Assembly: GCA_012511135.1 (NCBI GenBank)
Contig: JAAZGQ010000453.1
Location: 1-6,175 of the forward strand
DNA from: Bacteroidales bacterium
GTDB taxonomy: Bacteria; Bacteroidota; Bacteroidia; Bacteroidales; UBA1402
DNA: 6,175 bases
Direction: 5' to 3'
Below are positions 6,018-6,175 of the stretch, piece by piece; position 1 is the first letter of the stretch; every line of letters starts with the position of its first letter. A program made the translations under genes and the position numbers. The notes under the pieces were generated by a model. The model was given only the letters and a program-made list of their open reading frames with translations, was not told the origin of the DNA and did not search any database.

Positions 6018-6175
6018 TTATCCCAGCGTTTTGATGGCTTTATGCAAGCGCGACAGCGTTTCTTCTTTCCCGAGTAAGCTAACTAAATCAAACATCCTGG
6101 GGCCTTTGCCTTCGCCCACCAAAGCCAGGCGAAAGGCATTCATGATCAAACCCATACTGTATGATTTTTGTTCAA
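6018..6175 (-). CDS. gltX: Glutamyl-tRNA synthetase, C-terminal end only (5' part off the window)
   Basis: The last 51 residues are readable on the minus strand, ending in TAA (plus strand tta at 6018-6020); the rest runs off the right edge. The sequence includes GLIMNAFRLALVGEGKGP, then MFDLVSLLGKEETLSRL and a final short helix ending KTLG. This matches the end of the anticodon-binding domain of bacterial GluRS, where the RLALVG.GKGP and LGKEETL.R blocks are typical of Bacteroidota versions. The enzyme charges tRNA-Glu with glutamate in the cytosol. No catalytic motif (HIGH, KMSKS) can be seen because those lie outside the window. The waaA start codon follows 29 bp downstream on the same strand; an AT-rich gap with no hairpin suggests read-through transcription. 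Confidence 0.9.
   Translation of the reverse strand, partial: EQKSYSMGLIMNAFRLALVGEGKGPRMFDLVSLLGKEETLSRLHKAIKTLG

Noticed and set aside
1..6175. Search for a new defence, mobile or other undescribed system.
   Set aside because: All complete genes belong to recognised envelope-glycan or housekeeping families. No transposase, integrase, toxin-antitoxin pair, CRISPR repeat, tRNA or terminal repeat was seen.

Overview
The window reads as chromosome from a member of the Bacteroidota, probably a Bacteroidales-like lineage; that rank is an inference from protein style alone. The grounds are: protein wording typical of that phylum (glutamyl-tRNA synthetase C-terminus, Kdo transferase, a conserved flippase, GT2 enzymes), no clear Shine-Dalgarno sequences, AT-rich leaders before start codons, and a match to the Bacteroidota -7 promoter element (TAnnTTTG) in the one divergent intergenic region. 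The content is cell-envelope glycan biosynthesis. I see no mobile element, CRISPR array, tRNA or rRNA, and no stretch over 300 bases lacks a gene.

Layout, left to right. (1) Positions 1-1184, plus strand: the 3' part of a family 2 glycosyltransferase, then after one base a SAM-dependent methyltransferase with an N-terminal four-cysteine zinc-ribbon-like module. (2) Positions 1147-3129, minus strand: a two-gene unit in which a membrane-anchored GT2 glycosyltransferase is followed after 6 bp by a UDP-glucuronate decarboxylase (UDP-xylose synthase). The decarboxylase runs tail-to-tail into the methyltransferase with a 38-bp overlap. (3) Positions 3130-3228: a 99-bp divergent promoter region. (4) Positions 3229-4755, plus strand: a Wzx/MATE-like polysaccharide flippase. 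(5) Positions 4756-6175, minus strand: Kdo transferase (waaA/kdtA), preceded by the 3' end of gltX running off the right edge. The flippase and waaA stop codons abut with no base between them.

Together the genes suggest an envelope glycan neighbourhood. UDP-xylose is made from UDP-glucuronate, sugars are added by two GT2 enzymes, a product may be methylated, lipid-linked glycan may be flipped across the inner membrane, and Kdo is added to lipid A. Only the enzyme families are supported by sequence; that they act on one glycan is inference. No polymerase, ligase, UDP-glucose dehydrogenase or other sugar-nucleotide genes are in view.

I found no convincing new system. The most unusual signal is a perfect 8-bp inverted repeat (3-nt loop) inside the methyltransferase/decarboxylase overlap. 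It makes both convergent proteins end in nearly the same peptide, IYR-x-DK, read from opposite strands.
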